A DNA stretch of 64,000 nt from Symsagittifera roscoffensis (GCF_963678635.1 NC_087068.1:56142467-56206466), one strand, 5' to 3'. Positions 21,496-34,135 are shown, counted from the stretch's first letter. The notes: generated by a model from the sequence alone, not told the origin. Numbers and translations: made by a program.

Positions 21496-23190
21496 TAGAA
21501 ACATCGCAAAACTGAATTTATTATAATTTTTTGATTAAAAGAATTCCAAATTATTATAAAGAAAACTTTTTACCAATATTTTTTAAACGACGGTAAAAAA
21601 AACCCGTTTTTGAAGTTTTAGTCCACCAGGCAATGATATTCTTATGTTTCAACTTTAAAAAGTTTGAGCATGCTGTTGATGCTCAAAAAACTAGAATTGT
21701 TGATAAGATAAACTTTTGGGCTCGAAACTTCTGGGCATTTTCCTAGTTTCCACTTCCCGCGTAAATTGTAATATTATGTAGTTGTCTAATATTTAATCGT
21801 GTAATATCATACACAAAAAAGATTATCAAACGGTGTTCACCTGTTCACCCTATTGCTTAATCGCAGCTGTGAAAACAAAAAGTTATATTAAATAGGCTTT
21901 CGGACTTCTCGAAAAAAAATTGGGAAACTGTAAAAACGTCAAACATATTCTAAGATTGTCGTAAGCTTTGAAAACATGTGTTTTAAATTGTGTTAGGGTT
22001 GGTTTTTGATATATGATGCTTAATCAGAAAACAACGTCTATTGAAACAAAATGCTGACATGTTTAAAAAAATTTAAAAAAACGATTTTTATGTGTTATTC
22101 TATATACTTTTTGCTCTATATTCGGTTGTAATTTAAACATGAAAATTAGTTGACTGTCTTAAAAACGATAACAATGTCAACTGCCGCATTTTGCTGGTAA
22201 CTTTATGCAAGTTTTTGTTCGTGTCTTTTGATTCAATTTGACTCGAATTTTTTCTGGAGAAATTTCCGAAGAAAATATAAAAAGTTGTTGTGCTCGGTGT
22301 GGTTTTTTCAGACTACTAACAACTTTTCAACTGATCGTTTCTGAACTGATTTTTTTTCAGTCTGAAAAATGAGGAAGTGTTGAGATCAATCTTTCTCTTA
22401 AAACTATGGGATTAAAATAGGGGGTTGAATGTAGAAATGAGTTGAACATAACCTACTATTATTTTCCGTATAATATTTTTTACTAACTGATAACATTTTA
22501 CTAACTTGCGACAAGGAAGGATCTTGCCACCAAGTTCTAGGTCTTTTTATTCTAACTAAACTTAATCATAGGATAACTGAAATTTTTGGTATCCTCTATT
22601 TATACTTTCGTCAGCAAAAAGACAATTTTTGCGTTTGTGTGAATTTTCAGTGCCCCTTCTCATCAAAATTTGTTTTTTTTTGTTGATTGTGAAAATAAAA
22701 ACCACATTTTCAGTATATCAGTCAGATTTTCACTTCAGTCTATAATATATTGGGTACAGAGCCTACTTTTGAGTGATTTGATGCGCAGAAAAAGTTTGGA
22801 GGAAAGTTAAAATATATTTGAGCTTTTAGTTGAAAAAACACGTTTTACGGCTAAACATGTAAAGCTTCAATAAATGTTGATCCTGTTACCTTTTCCCGAG
22901 TGTAGTTTTGATGCTAAATTATCACTCAATTGTCTTAATTGGCGTGTTTTTGCCGAAAGAAACTTATTCAAATCAAAATCAAGACAAAAATATGAAATTT
23001 TTTGGTATATCAATTTTTTTCGGAAAACTTTGAATCGGATCATTTGTAACAATGGGGGTTCACTCTGATTTTAGCAATCTTTTTATAGCTAAAGTTTGTC
23101 TTAATCAATCAATTAAAAATTTAAACATTGGCCTTAAAATTGCGCTTGAGTAGGTTTTGAAATAAATCTATCCAAAAAGTTTTACTTTTT
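21496..23190. other. Non-coding AT-rich stretch
   Basis: I see no exon, RNA gene or MITE ends here. Part may be further 3' sequence of the BEL/Pao copy. Confidence 0.4.
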
Positions 23191-23198
23191 GTGATTAG

Positions 23199-24739
23199 TT
23201 CATGAGATAGCCAGTTTCGATAATTTTATAGTTATACGGCCTCGCAAAAAACAAATTATGTAGGTTTAAAGTCTGGTTCGGAAAAGTTGTACACATTTCT
23301 AATTCTCTGTCTGTGATAAATAGATTCAGGCTGATAGGACGCCACTGGCTTTTGAATGAGAGTTTAACAAAAAAACAGACAAAAATTTTCTAGAATTTCC
23401 ACGGAACCTTGCACAGAGCAACTTACGGTGCCACGTTTAAAGTATATTGCGTTTGTTTTGAAAGAATTTCCTAGTCCTTTTAGAAAACATTTTGCTAGTC
23501 ATTTTAGAAAACAAAAAAAATGTCTTTTAAAAAACACTATGTGGCCAAGCTGTGTAAATTTCAAATTTTAGGCGGATTTTGCACCAAGCCGATCCCAGAT
23601 TTTTTGTAGATTCCGCAACATTGCTATTTTTTCACCTTCTTTGCTGATTTGAAATCCACAAACAAATAGCCTAAGCACGTATTGATCGAAACTGCCCTGA
23701 AAAACATGCGATTTTGCGGAAATTGCGATCAAATTGGCGGAAACCGCTACAAATTTAGCGGAACCCGGATTAGTTTGTGGAATCAACAAGAAAATCGCAA
23801 TATTTGTGTATGGTAAAATTAAGATGTCGCTTAATCCGCAACTGTGAGCGGAATCCTCAAGATTGCGGAAGTCGCTGGTGTTTGCAGAATCCGGAACAAC
23901 TAGTTATAATCGTTCGTTGCGGAATCCGCAAAAAAAACTAATGTTCAGACAAATTACGTCACACATATAGTTCATGAGATAGCCAGTTTCGATAATTTTA
24001 TAGTTATACGGCCTCGCAAAAGTCAAATTATGTAGGTTTAAAGTCTGGTTCGGAAAAGTTGTACACATTTCTAATTCTCTGTCTGTGATAAATAGATTCA
24101 GGCTGATAGGACGCCACTGGCTTTTGAATGAGAGTTTAACAAAAAAACAGACAAAAATTTTCTAGAATTTCCACGGAACCTTGCACAGAGCAACTTACGG
24201 TGCCACGTTTAAAGTATATCGCGTTTGTTTTGAAAGAATTTCCTAGTCCTTTTAGAAAACATTTTGCTAGTCATTTTAGAAAACAAAAAAAATGTCTTTT
24301 AAAAAACACTATGTGGCCAAGCTGTGTAAATTTCAAATTTTAGGCGGATTTTGCACCAAGCCGATCCCAGATTTTTTGTAGATTCCGCAACATTGCTATT
24401 TTTTCACCTTCTTTGCTGATTTGAAATCCACAAACAAATAGCCTAAGCACGTATTGATCGAAACTGCCCTGAAAAACATGCGATTTTGCGGAAATTGCGA
24501 TCAAATTGGCGGAAACCGCTACAAATTTAGCGGAACCCGGATTAGTTTGTGGAATCAACAAGAAAATCGCAATATTTGTGTATGGTAAAATTAAGATGTC
24601 GCTTAATCCGCAACTGTGAGCGGAATCCTCAAGATTGCGGAAGTCGCTGGTGTTTGCAGAATCCGGAACAACTAGTTATAATCGTTCGTTGCGGAATCCG
24701 CAAAAAAAACTAATGTTCAGACAAATTACGTCACACATA
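23199..24739. repeat. 0.77-kb tandem direct repeat, two units
   Basis: Unit 1 (about 23199-23968) and unit 2 (23969-24739) are nearly identical. Each runs from AGTTCATGAGATAGCCAGTT to ACAAATTACGTCACACATAT. Each contains several GCGGA/TCCGC-type words (GCGGAATCCGC, GCGGAATCC). A third, left-truncated copy lies at 27925-28671 as part of the 3.9-kb duplication. The 73-codon open frame repeated in each unit tracks the DNA identity and lacks any domain signal, so I do not call it a gene. Confidence 0.9.
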
Positions 24740-25514
24740 TATGAGCGCTGAACCCACTCACATTTTGGAACAAGTTTGAAAATTTGTCTCTGGATTGCAG
24801 TGATTTACAGACACCAAGTTTTGCGCCTGCCCAATCATTATAAAGCCGAATTTAAAATATGTTTCAAGCTTTGTCTCCGGAATCCAGGAAAATACAGAAA
24901 ACAAATTGCGTGCCTATCCAGAGCACAATTTGGCCTCGTAATTTACTATGTTTTTGTTAACTTGTGCGGGGGGCTCGAAAATTTCCATTTTGGTCTATTT
25001 GAGACAATTCTCGCGCCAGATATCTTGTGTTTTTAACATGCAAGCGCCAGACAACTACTGCTCAGAAATTGATTCAAATTGTATTTAGGCAGGTTTTTCG
25101 GTCTTACGTTTCACCAATACTTTAGTAGACCCTGAACTAATCGTCTTTTAATTTATTTTGGCGTTAAAATTTCCAAACCCAAAACAGTTTTTTTTAAAGT
25201 TTGTCAAAAGATGATAAAAAGCAGTCAAAACATTCAGGGTCTCACATTGATGGTGGCAGTCTTTGTTTTTTTTAATTGCATCCAATTTGATGATCAAAAA
25301 TTTATTTGAAATTCAATTTTGAAAAACTGTTTCAAATCAAAAATTTCCGCATTTAGCCATATTGACACGTCTAGTATTTTTAGAACGCAGACCACTCGAA
25401 AGGTGACGGGGGGGCGGAGGTAGGGAAAAAAGCGCTAGCAATTAAAAACACTAAAAACTTGAAAGCTACTATGCTAACTAACAGAAAGAACTCTTGACTA
25501 AATTCTATTCTTGG

Positions 25515-25790
25515 AAAGGCCGGGCTCTTTCCGACTCGCCCCCACACATTTGAAGTGCAGTTTTCAAACACTATCTAACCGTTGTCATAATGCAATGAAA
25601 TTTTGCATGGTGAACAATCTAACTATTGTGAAACACATTTGTTCTTCATACCTTATCATCACCCTATTCTGCAACATCACGCATTCAGCCATAATAAGAC
25701 GTAAGTAAACTGAGAAAATGGAAAACTTGAACTGTGTGTGCGTGTGTGTGTGTGTGGGATGGGGGGGAGGGGGGGAGGGGTAGAAAAGTG
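25515..25790 (+). mobile_element. Diverged MITE-A-like block, unit 1
   Basis: The core AACCGTTGTCATAATGCAATGAAATTT, TTGTTCTTCATACC and ATCACGCATTCAGCC matches family A, but the GGCTCTTTTCC ends are altered (GGGCTCTTTCCGAC at the left). A duplicate is at 29455-29700. Each is followed by a GT microsatellite and a G-run. Confidence 0.6.
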
Positions 25791-26266
25791 CTAAAGACCA
25801 GAACAGCCAACTGTTATTTCCTCTTTTTGACATGTTCCACGGCTATTTTCGAAAAAAAATAGTCAGAAATTTGCGAGGTAGAGCAATCCATTGCTCTACT
25901 CGTTACAATTATAAAATGCTCAGCTTGTAACACTTAATAAAGACAAAGTTTCAAAAAGTGTAACATTCGCAACCTTGATTTGAGCTGAAATTAAATTCAT
26001 TACACATTATTATTACAACCACCTTGGTAAAGCGTTATTGAAAAATTTAATCAGACGTGAAACATGATTAAAACTCTCTTTAATTGAGTCAAAGATATTT
26101 CATGATACTAGTTGGATTTTGGTAGATTTTATAATATATTTTATCCAGATCATAATATGAACAAAACCAGATCGCTCTAAGTGTGAATAATGAAATTCTC
26201 TATTTGATTTTTTGTCAATTTTTTTTCTTCGAAATTTCAAAATTTGGTGTTTAGTTTCTTTTGTAA

Positions 26267-26634
26267 TCAGCAGTTTTCATCCATAAATCGATACCACCAT
26301 TGAATGTCTAAGAATTGTTCTCTTTCTTTTTTTCTGAGTGCCATTTTAGATAGCATGCTAATGAAAGTTTCAGGAAGCGTCTTCGTTAGCTCATGGTCCG
26401 TGGCGCCTTCGGATGGGCCTCGGATCTGCACCTCTTGAAGCTGTTTTCTTGTTTCTTCGTCTCTCACATCAGCTAAACTACTTCTGACGTACTTGCTTTC
26501 TTTTTCGTCCTCAACTTCACTCGTGAACTCGAGTAGGTGTATTCGGTCTTTGTAGTCGTAGAAGTCCCAGCGCAAACCGGTCGGGCCTGTGTTCGGCATG
26601 TAGACGAAAACAAAGAGGCGACGGAGAACTCGAC
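26267..26634 (-). CDS. BTB/coiled-coil protein, terminal exon, distal duplicate
   Basis: An acceptor TTTCTGCCAG precedes two bases of a split codon, then 121 codons and TGA. The frame starts RVLRRLFVFVYMPNTGP and contains LRWDFYDYKDRIHLLEF, a charged helical stretch (EVEDEKES) and an end LDIQWWYRFMDENC. It has the same length and reading frame as the upstream duplicate at 30184-30551, with an Asp instead of Asn in DFYDYKD. Phase matches the donor at 33463. Because the nearer duplicate already has a stop, this copy would be used only as an alternative last exon, or may be silent. No domain recognised. Confidence 0.65.
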
Positions 26635-27722
26635 CTGGCAGAAACCATTCTCATTATATTCATTTTAACTTCAAGTTCAATGGATTCTTTTCCGGTAACC
26701 CCCACCTTTGAAAAAATTAATTCAACGTTGTTCTTTTTACATGAATGTTGGCATGGTGAACAAACTATAATTGTGAACTGATTCCTTTTTCAAATTTTAC
26801 GTTTTAACATGACGCATATAGCCACAATAACACTCAAACAATAATAAAATAGAAATTTGGAAAATTAGGGAATAGTGAAAAAGCCATTGCTAACCGATAA
26901 AGGAACAAAAAGAAAAGTTTTTTCTAGGAAATTCTTAAATTTTATGTTTCTTTTTCTATTTTGAATCATGAACAAGTCTTTAATATAATCTGTCCTAGAG
27001 CACCAAAAGGCTCATTTTCCAGCTTACCACTCCCCACGTAAAAAACTACTTTCATTAAGGAATATCAGAAGGAAGTCAAAAGGGGAAGGAGCCCGCCCGC
27101 ATCCAGTTTCAAGAGATAATACTCGATTAATTTGAGAAAAAAAAACAAAAGTTGAGAATTACTCAAATTGAGTAAGGTTGATTTTAATCAATTACTAATC
27201 GATTATCATCTCTTTTTTTGCACACTGCCTATAATTGCTTATAATCAATAATAGTTCTAATAATTCATTTTTGCACACTATCTATAATCGCTTATAATCA
27301 ATTAATAATTCATTATTCTTTTATACAATTTTAATCGATATAATTGATTATGATCTATACTTTTCATCCCAATTTCTAAATCAAATGTTTTGAACAAAAA
27401 ATCCATTATAATTGATCATAGTTCCTTTTGCTTACCCATTTTGTCTTCAAATACGCATCTAAATTGCTTTATGATGCACATTTAAGGTTTTCTTAGCCAC
27501 CAAAATATCAGCACATTACTTTAATTTATTTGGAAGAATCATTTTTCACATACCGCGGGAATCTTTCAATCAACATAAAAAGAATTCTAAGAAATTTTTT
27601 TCGTGTTCAAACTTTGTGTTCGGATGATTCAAAATGTGACAAGACACCCCACGTTTGGATATTTTGTCATTGAAAGAAAAATTATTACCCTAATATTTTT
27701 TTTTTGGAGTGACAAAATTTTT

Positions 27723-27874
27723 GGCTCTATTTCCTTTTCCCCCCACCTCACACGAGCATCAATTTTACGGTGTAACGAGTGGTTTTACAAGGTTAATTAT
27801 GAAGAACAAATATGTTTGCCATGGCTTTATTAGTCCGTATACCAACTTTCGAAACAATCGATCAATGTGAACAA
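27723..27874 (+). mobile_element. MITE family B, 3'-truncated at duplication junction
   Basis: The left end GGCTCTATTTCC and core match other B copies up to AATGTGAACAA, where it abruptly joins GAAGTCGCTGGTGTTTGC, which belongs to the end of a 0.77-kb repeat. The complete counterpart is at 31655-31854. Confidence 0.85.
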
Positions 27875-30183
27875 TTGAAGTCGCTGGTGTTTGCAGAATC
27901 CGGAACAACTAGTTATAATCGTTCCAATTTTATAGTTATACGGCCTCGCAAAAGTCAAATTATGTAGGTTTAAAGTCTGGTTCGGAAAAGTTGTACACAT
28001 TTCTAATTCTCTGTCTGTGATAAATAGATTCAGGCTGATAGGACGCCACTGGCTTTTGAATGAGAGTTTAACAAAAAAACAGACAAAAATTTTCTAGAAT
28101 TTCCACGGAACCTTGCACAGAGCAACTTACGGTGCCACGTTTAAAGTATATCGCGTTTGTTTTGAAAGAATTTCCTAGTCCTTTTAGAAAACATTTTGCT
28201 AGTCATTTTAGAAAACAAAAAAAATGTCTTTTAAAAAACACTATGTGGCCAAGCTGTGTAAATTTCAAATTTTAGGCGGATTTTGCACCAAGCCGATCCC
28301 AGATTTTTTGTAGATTCCGCAACATTGCTATTTTTTCACCTTCTTTGCTGATTTGAAATCCACAAACAAATAGCCTAAGCACGTATTGATCGAAACTGCC
28401 CTGAAAAACATGCGATTTTGCGGAAATTGCGATCAAATTGGCGGAAACCGCTACAAATTTAGCGGAACCCGGATTAGTTTGTGGAATCAACAAGAAAATC
28501 GCAATATTTGTGTATGGTAAAATTAAGATGTCGCTTAATCCGCAACTGTGAGCGGAATCCTCAAGATTGCGGAAGTCGCTGGTGTTTGCAGAATCCGGAA
28601 CAACTAGTTATAATCGTTCGTTGCGGAATCCGCAAAAAAAACTAATGTTCAGACAAATTACGTCACACATATATGAGCGCTGAACCCACTCACATTTTGG
28701 AACAAGTTTGAAAATTTGTCTCTGGATTGCAGTGATTTACAGACACCAAGTTTTGCGCCTGCCCAATCATTATAAAGCCGAATTTAAAATATGTTTCAAG
28801 CTTTGTCTCCGGAATCCAGGAAAATACAGAAAACAAATTGCGTGCCTATCCAGAGCACAATTTGGCCTCGTAATTTACTATGTTTTTGTTAACTTGTGCG
28901 GGGGGCTCGAAAATTTCCATTTTGGTCTATTTGAGACAATTCTCGCGCCAGATATCTTGTGTTTTTAACATGCAAGCGCCAGACAACTACTGCTCAGAAA
29001 TTGATTCAAATTGTATTTAGGCAGGTTTTTCGGTCTTACGTTTCACCAATACTTTAGTAGACCCTGAACTAATCGTCTTTTAATTTATTTTGGCGTTAAA
29101 ATTTCCAAACCCAAAACAGTTTTTTTTAAAGTTTGTCAAAAGATGATAAAAAGCAGTCAAAACATTCAGGGTCTCACATTGATGGTGGCAGTCTTTGTTT
29201 TTTTAATTGCATCCAATTTGATGATCAAAAATTTATTTGAAATTCAATTTTGAAAAACTGTTTCAAATCAAAAATTTCCGCATTTAGCCATATTGACACG
29301 TCTAGTATTTTTAGAACGCAGACCACTCGAAAGGTGACGGGGGGGGCGGAGGTAGGGAAAAAAGCGCTAGCAATTAAAAACGCTAAAAACTTGAAAGCTA
29401 CTATGCTAACTAACAGAAAGAACTCTTGACTAAATTCTATTCTTGGAAAGGCCGGGCTCTTTCCGACTCGCCCCCACACATTTGAAGTGCAGTTTTCAAA
29501 CACTATCTAACCGTTGTCATAATGCAATGAAATTTTGCATGGTGAACAATCTAACTATTGTGAAACACATTTGTTCTTCATACCTTATCATCACCCTATT
29601 CTGCAACATCACGCATTCAGCCATAATAAGACATAAGTAAACTGAGAAAATGAAAAACTTGAACTGTGTGTGTGTGTGTGTGGGGGGGGGGGGATTTGTA
29701 GAAAAGTGCTAAAGACCAGAACAGCCAACTGTTATTTCCTCTTTTTGACATGTTCCACGGCTATTTTCGAAAAAAATAGTCAGAAATTTGCGAGGTAGAG
29801 CAATCCATTGCTCTACTCGTTACAATTATAAAATGCTCAGCTTGTAACACTTAATAAAGACAAAGTTTCAAAAAGTGTAACATTCGCAACCTTGATTTGA
29901 GCTGAAATTAAATTCATTACACATTATTATTACAACCACCTTGGTAAAGCGTTATTGAAAAACTTAATCAGACGTGAAACATGATTAAAACTCTCTTTAA
30001 TTGAGTCAAAGATATTTCATGATACTAGTTGGATTTTGGTAGATTTTATAATATATTTTATCCAGATCATAATATGAACAAAACCAGATCGCTCTAAGTG
30101 TGAATAATGAAATTCTCTATTTGATTTTTTGTCAATTTTTTTTCTTCGAAATTTCAAAATTTGGTGTTTAGTTTCTTTTGTAA

Positions 30184-30551
30184 TCAGCAGTTTTCATCCA
30201 TAAATCGATACCACCATTGAATGTCTAAGAATTGTTCTCTTTCTTTTTTTCTGAGTGCCATTTTAGAAAGCATGCTAATGAAAGTTTCAGGAAGCGTCTT
30301 CGTTAGCTCATGGTCCGTGGCGCCTTCGGATGGGCCTCGGATCTGCACCTCTTGGAGCTGTTTTCTTGTTTCTTCGTCTCTCACATCAGCTAAACTACTT
30401 CTGACGTACTTGCTTTCTTTTTCGTCTTCAACTTCACTCGTGAACTCGAGTAGGTGTATTCGGTCTTTGTAGTTGTAGAAGTCCCAGCGCAAACCGGTCG
30501 GGCCTGTGTTCGGCATGTAGACGAAAACAAAGAGGCGACGGAGAACTCGAC
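30184..30551 (-). CDS. BTB/coiled-coil protein, terminal exon, proximal duplicate
   Basis: This is the first of the two last exons reached from the donor at 33463. The acceptor is CTGCCAG; the split codon G|GT gives Gly so the protein reads NLFFRLG then RVLRRLFVFVYMPNTGP across the junction. It encodes 121 residues ending MDENC and a TGA. The middle is rich in acidic and basic residues (KESKYVRSSLADVRDEETRK) and probably helical. It contains DFYNYKD where the distal duplicate has DFYDYKD. Function unknown. Confidence 0.78.
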
Positions 30552-31654
30552 CTGGCAGAAACCATTCTCATTATATTCATTTTACATTCAAGTTCAATGG
30601 ATTCGTTTCCGGTAACCCCCACCTTTGAAAAAATTAATTCAACGTTGTTCTTTTTACATGAATGTTGGCATGGTGAACAAACTATAATTGTGAACTGATT
30701 CCTTTTTCAAATTTTACGTTTTAACATGACGCATATAGCCACAATAACACTCAAACAATAATAAAATAGAAATTTGGAAAATTAGGGAATAGTGAAAAAG
30801 CCATTGCTAACCGATAAAGGAACGAAAAAAAAAGTTTTTTTCTAGGAAATTCCTAAATTTTATGTTTCTTTTTCTATTTTGAATCATGGACAAGTCTTTA
30901 ATATAATCTGCCCTAGAGCACCACAAGGCTCATTTTCCAGCTTACCACTCCCCACGTAAAAAACGACTTTCATTAAGGAATATCAGAAGGAAGTCAAAAG
31001 GGGAAGGAGCCCGCCCGCATCCAGTTTCAAGAGATAATACTCGACTAATTTGAGAAAAAAAACAAAAGTTGAGAATTACTCAAATTGAGTAAGGTTGATT
31101 TTAATCAATTACTAATCGATTATCATCTCTGTTTTTGCACACTGCCTATAATTGCTTATAATCAATAATAGTTTATTTCTAATAATTCATTTTTGCACAC
31201 TATCTATAATCGCTTATAATCAATTAATAATTCATTATTCTTTTATACAATTTTAATCGATATAATTGATTATGATCTATACTTTTCATCCCAATTTCTA
31301 AATCAAATGTTTTGAACAAAAAATCCATTATAATTGATCATAGTTCCTTTTGCTTACCCATTTTGTCTTCAAATGCGCATCTAGATTGCTTTATGATGCA
31401 CATTTAAGGTTTTTTAGCCACCAAAATATCAGCACATTACTTTAATTTATTTGGAAGAATCATTTTTCACATACCGCGGGAATCTTTCAATCAACATAAA
31501 AAGAATTCTAATAAATTTTTTTTTTATGTTCAAACTTTGTGTTCGGATGATTCAAAATGTGACAAGACACCCTACGTTTGGATATTTTGTCATTGAAAAA
31601 AAAATAATAACCCATATAAATAAAATATATTTTTTTTGGAGTGACAAAATTTTT

Positions 31655-31854
31655 GGCTCTTTTTCCTTTTCCCCCCACCTCACACGAGCATCAATTTTAC
31701 GGTGTAACGAGTGATTTTACAAGGTTAATTATGAAAAACCAATATGTTTGCCATGGCTTTATTAGTCCGTATGCCAACTTTCGAAACAATCGAATAATGT
31801 GAACAAACTTTACATTTATAAAATTTTGCAGTTGGGGGGGAAAGAAAAAAAGCC
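31655..31854 (+). mobile_element. MITE family B copy
   Basis: Ends GGCTCTTTTTCC and GGAAAGAAAAAAAGCC; the flanks AAATTTTT and AAATGTTT match at seven of eight positions. It marks the right edge of the 3.9-kb duplication. Confidence 0.85.
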
Positions 31855-31910
31855 AAATGTTTGATAAATAGGAGATTATATTTGAATATAATCGGTTACA
31901 ATTTAATTAA

Positions 31911-31997
31911 GAGTTTTTGCATGAACACTAATCAATTATACTTAATAATAGAACTTCTATTATTAAGTATAATTGATTAGTGTTCATGCAAAAACTC
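31911..31997. repeat. Perfect 87-bp palindrome
   Basis: The two 43-bp arms are exact reverse complements around a single central C at 31954. The left arm starts GAGTTTTTGCATGAACACTA, the right arm ends with its complement. It lies in an AT-rich block with many TTATAATCGATTA-like words and is absent from the other duplicate unit. It could be a recent foldback transposon end pair, a replication fold-back, or an assembly artefact. Confidence 0.95.
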
Positions 31998-32538
31998 GAT
32001 TATAGAAGATTATAATTTCTTGAATAATCGATCACTAAACTATAAACTATTATAAATCCTTTAAACAACTGATTTTGTTATTTATAATCAATTAGAAAAG
32101 TCAAAAATCATTATAATAATCCGTTATAATCGATTACTTAAGCCAAAACTTGGATGCGGGTAACCCTAGCAAATAGTGGTTCTTTTCCGCTTTACGCGCA
32201 CAATTAAATATCTGTTTTGAATTTTTTTTCTTTTTCATGTTATCAATGCAATTTTGGATAATGAACAAATTAAAAAATGTGAACGCGTATGTGACCATCA
32301 TAATTTACATCGTCGTAACAGCACGCATTCAGCCATAATGACAATTAAGACTACTAAAAAAAGGAAGTATGAAAGTGCTCAAATAGTAGCCCTCATAAAA
32401 CAAAAATTGCAAAATGATGGGCTACAATTGCTATTGATGGGCTACAATTACTAAAGAGCTCCATCCAGCCTAGTATCTAAACAAAATACTTGCTCTTTTT
32501 CCTTTAAACCCCCCACCTCATATATCCCTCATTTTTTG

Positions 32539-32745
32539 GGCTCTTTTCCAGTCCCCCCCCCTTCAAATTAAATTTTGAAAAGCTTATTTAACATTGTCAT
32601 ATGGCAATGAAATTTGGCGTGGAGAACAAATCGACAACTGTGAACAGATTTGTTCTTCATACTTTACAGCGTAACATCACGCATTTAGCCGTAATAAAAC
32701 GTAAAACAACCATAAAACTTGGTATTTTGAAAGGGGGAAACTGGA
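32539..32745 (+). mobile_element. MITE family A copy, right end truncated
   Basis: Left end GGCTCTTTTCCAGTCCCCCC and full core are present. The right end breaks after GGGGGAAACTGG and runs into a TTATAATCGATTA-type repeat. A short left-end fragment of family B lies just upstream at about 32491. Confidence 0.8.
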
Positions 32746-33006
32746 TAAATCATTTTTGCACACCATCTATAATCGCGTAAAATCAATTAATAATTCATTA
32801 TTCTTTTATACAATTTTAATTGATATAATTGATTATGATCAATACTTTTCATCCTAGATTCTAAATCAAATGTTTTGAACAAAAAATCTATCATAATTGA
32901 TCATAGTTCCTTTTTTAACCCCCCCCCCTCCTCCCACCAGTGGAATTGTCTCGCGTGGAACATTAGTTGGCGCAGTCCTGCGTCAAAACAATGTTACGGA
33001 GACGAA

Positions 33007-33222
33007 GGCTCTTTTCCAGTTTCCCCCTTTTCAAATTCAAAACTGAAAAGTATATTTAACGTTGTTATAATGCAATGAAATTTGGCGCGGTGAACAAATC
33101 CACAACTGTGAACAGATTTGTTCTTCATTCTTTACAGCGTAACATCACGCATTTAGCCGTAATAAAACGTAAAACAACCATAAAACTCGGTATTTTGAAA
33201 GGGGGGAAACTGGAAAAGAGCC
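33007..33222 (+). mobile_element. MITE family A copy
   Basis: Both ends are intact (GGCTCTTTTCCAGTTTCCCC and GGGGAAACTGGAAAAGAGCC) and the core matches. The flanks differ, so this copy has lost its TSD or recombined with another copy. Confidence 0.88.
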
Positions 33223-33463
33223 TTTTTTGGTGCAAGGAAGGGTTTTACAAGGTTATGTTTGAAAACCAAACGGCTTTCTACAAGACATGCCGTTTTGTGC
33301 AACAACCGGACAATGTGAACAAAAAAGTTTTCGCAGGTGGGGGAAAAGAAAAAGTGTCAAAAAATTATAGCACTGTGATTTTACGTTTATCAGGGGGGCT
33401 TCAATAAGCTATTTTGAGAAAAACCGGAAGGCCGAATTGCTATGCATTAACAATATAACTAAC

Positions 33464-33680
33464 CTAATCTGAAGAAGAGGTTGATGTGGTGCACCACTGA
33501 AATGTTAGTATACTTGACTCCCTCCTCGAAGTTGATCTTCAAGTAGACGTTGACCTTGTGGTTCTTGATCACACTTTCAGGCATCTCTTCCCGCGAGTAC
33601 ACATACACTGGGTTCAAGTCTGCATCGTTGATCACACGTTGTTCACGACACTTGATGATCAAGTCGTCCACGTTTAGCGC
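33464..33680 (-). CDS. BTB/coiled-coil protein, exon after BTB domain
   Basis: The exon starts after a TTGACCAG acceptor in phase 0 and ends before a GTTAGT donor in phase 1; it encodes 72 residues. Its first residues, ALNVDDLIIKCREQ, complete the last helix of the BTB fold begun in the upstream exon (RLAK). The rest reads NPVYVYSREEMPESVIKNHK and KVNVYLKINFEEGVKYTNI, which looks like beta-strand-rich sequence with alternating hydrophobics. I do not recognise this domain. Confidence 0.82.
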
Positions 33681-33929
33681 CTGGTCAAATTATTTTCCAA
33701 TTGGTTAAAACCTTCAAAGTGCCAAAATGGGACATAAATTGGGTGTTTTCCGAATTGTGTCCGGCGGAAGGAGAGGGGTATTATGGATAACTTTTTTGTC
33801 AACCTTTTCATAGGTGAGCCATTTTGTTTTTCGAGATTTGCCAGTGACTATAATTGACAAGGTTTTCAGCGCCGCAGGAATCTTTTGGGAAAAATAACGC
33901 TCGGTTTTAGCGACTTCTGGAAATTTTTG

Positions 33930-34135
33930 GGCTCTTTTTCCTTCCCCCCCCCACCTCACTCAAACATGAATTTAAGGGTCTAACGAGTGGTTTTACGAGG
34001 TTAATTATGAAGACCAAATATGTTTGTCATGGCCTAATAAGTCAGCATGTCAATTTTCATGACAATCGGACAAAGTGATTAGTAGTTTCAAATATAAAAA
34101 TTAGCAGGTGGGGGGGGGGGGAAAGAAAAAGAGCC
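33930..34135 (+). mobile_element. MITE B, left outer copy, perfect TSD
   Basis: Ends GGCTCTTTTTCC and GGAAAGAAAAAGAGCC-type, flanked by AATTTTTG on both sides (33922-33929 and 34136-34143). Its left half has the CACCTCACTCAAACATGAAT variant and its right half the AATAAGTCAGCATGTCAA variant. Confidence 0.92.

Larger units (their letters stand above)
23994..31854. repeat. ~3.9-kb tandem duplication (two units)
   Basis: Sequence 23994-27874 reappears at 27925-about 31806 with an offset of 3932 at the left and about 3917 further right because of small indels. Identity is very high, with scattered substitutions. Each unit holds a 0.77-kb repeat copy, a diverged MITE-A-like block (25520 and 29455), a GT-rich microsatellite (25733 and 29666), a terminal coding exon of the BTB gene (26267 and 30184), ATTATAATCGATTATAA-type repeats (27120 and 31040) and a MITE B at the right edge (truncated at 27723-27874, complete at 31655-31854). 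Confidence 0.93.

Noticed and set aside
23568-28493. Identical 73-codon minus-strand open frames at 23568, 24340 and 28272
   Set aside because: They lie in copies of the same tandem repeat; conservation is fully explained by recent DNA duplication, and there is no domain or splice context.
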